Source: Parafilimonas sp. (GTDB lineage: Bacteria; Bacteroidota; Bacteroidia; Chitinophagales; Chitinophagaceae). Taken from it: a DNA stretch of 5,440 nt. Below are positions 5,306 to 5,440 of the stretch, piece by piece. Position numbers and translations under genes: made by a program. The notes beneath the pieces are model-generated. The model did not search any database. It was not told the DNA's origin and saw nothing but the letters and a program-made list of their open reading frames with translations. The DNA lies in the NCBI GenBank assembly GCA_025927795.1, contig JAICKT010000313.1, forward strand, positions 1-5,440, in the 5' to 3' direction. Each line of letters starts with the position of its first letter. Position 1 is the first letter of the stretch.

Positions 5306-5440
5306 GAGCTGTGCGATTGAAAAGCGCTGCGAATAGAGCCGCATAAATCTGTATCAATCATTTTTTCTGCGAGGGCAAGCATGTTCGCAAATGCAACATC
5401 ATTACTTATTCCATGCCCGATAATTACAGGCTTTTCAATG
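5302..5440 (-). CDS. plsX: Probable phosphate acyltransferase PlsX, C-terminal end only
   Basis: Reading the minus strand from the window edge gives 45 open codons ending in TAA (5304-5302). The peptide begins EKPVIIGHGISND and continues VAFANMLALAEKMI, ending IRSAFQSHSS. The pattern P-V-I-x-G/A-H-G-x-S-x-x-x-A-x-x-x-M/A-x-x-x-A-x-x-M matches the C-terminal segment of PlsX, which converts acyl-ACP to acyl-phosphate for phospholipid synthesis at the membrane. The start and most of the gene lie beyond the right edge. It converges on the GSCFA gene, and the two stop codons overlap by 4 bases within ATTAA. The identification rests on about 45 residues and family memory. Confidence 0.68.
   Translation of the reverse strand, partial: IEKPVIIGHGISNDVAFANMLALAEKMIDTDLCGSIRSAFQSHSS

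Noticed and set aside
1..5440. CRISPR array, tRNA/rRNA gene, insertion sequence or defence system
   Set aside because: No regularly spaced repeats, no cloverleaf or rRNA-like stretch, and no transposase, nuclease or toxin-like coding region was seen on either strand.

Overview
The window looks like a chromosomal segment from a member of the Bacteroidota, plausibly near the Chitinophagaceae. The reasons are the omega–coaBC–porD (DUF4835) gene order, a type IX secretion-associated protein, a GSCFA-family protein, a PF13568-type outer-membrane barrel, AT-rich codon use, no clear Shine-Dalgarno sequences, and a TAnnTTTG-type promoter element. Genus and species cannot be read from the sequence.

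Layout, left to right. The 3' end of the RNA polymerase omega gene (1-116) is followed by a strong intrinsic terminator (137-164). Six bases later comes a tightly packed, overlapping three-gene plus-strand unit: coaBC (171-1367, coenzyme A synthesis), porD/DUF4835 (1360-2280, periplasmic, type IX secretion) and a small DUF4296-like putative lipoprotein (2277-2630). After a 99-base gap comes a monocistronic outer-membrane beta-barrel protein (2730-3323), closed by a second intrinsic terminator (3342-3372). A new unit then begins with a candidate promoter abutting the start codon. It holds an HMG-CoA-lyase-like DRE-TIM enzyme (3426-4283) and, 8 bases on, a GSCFA/SGNH-hydrolase-like protein (4292-5305). 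The last 139 bases carry the 3' end of a minus-strand gene that reads like plsX (phospholipid synthesis). Its stop codon overlaps the GSCFA stop.

Most of the window is ordinary housekeeping and envelope content. Nothing looks like a defence system, CRISPR array, phage or IS element. The most notable item is a 42-base GC-rich palindromic repeat (4701-4742) sitting in frame inside the GSCFA coding region. It adds roughly a dozen residues just before a conserved Asn-Cys-His-Lys motif without breaking the frame. Other points worth a look are substituted active-site positions in the CoaC half of CoaBC, the placement of a terminator directly against the coaBC start, the possible leaderless start of the lyase gene, and the coupling of two uncharacterised proteins to better known partners.
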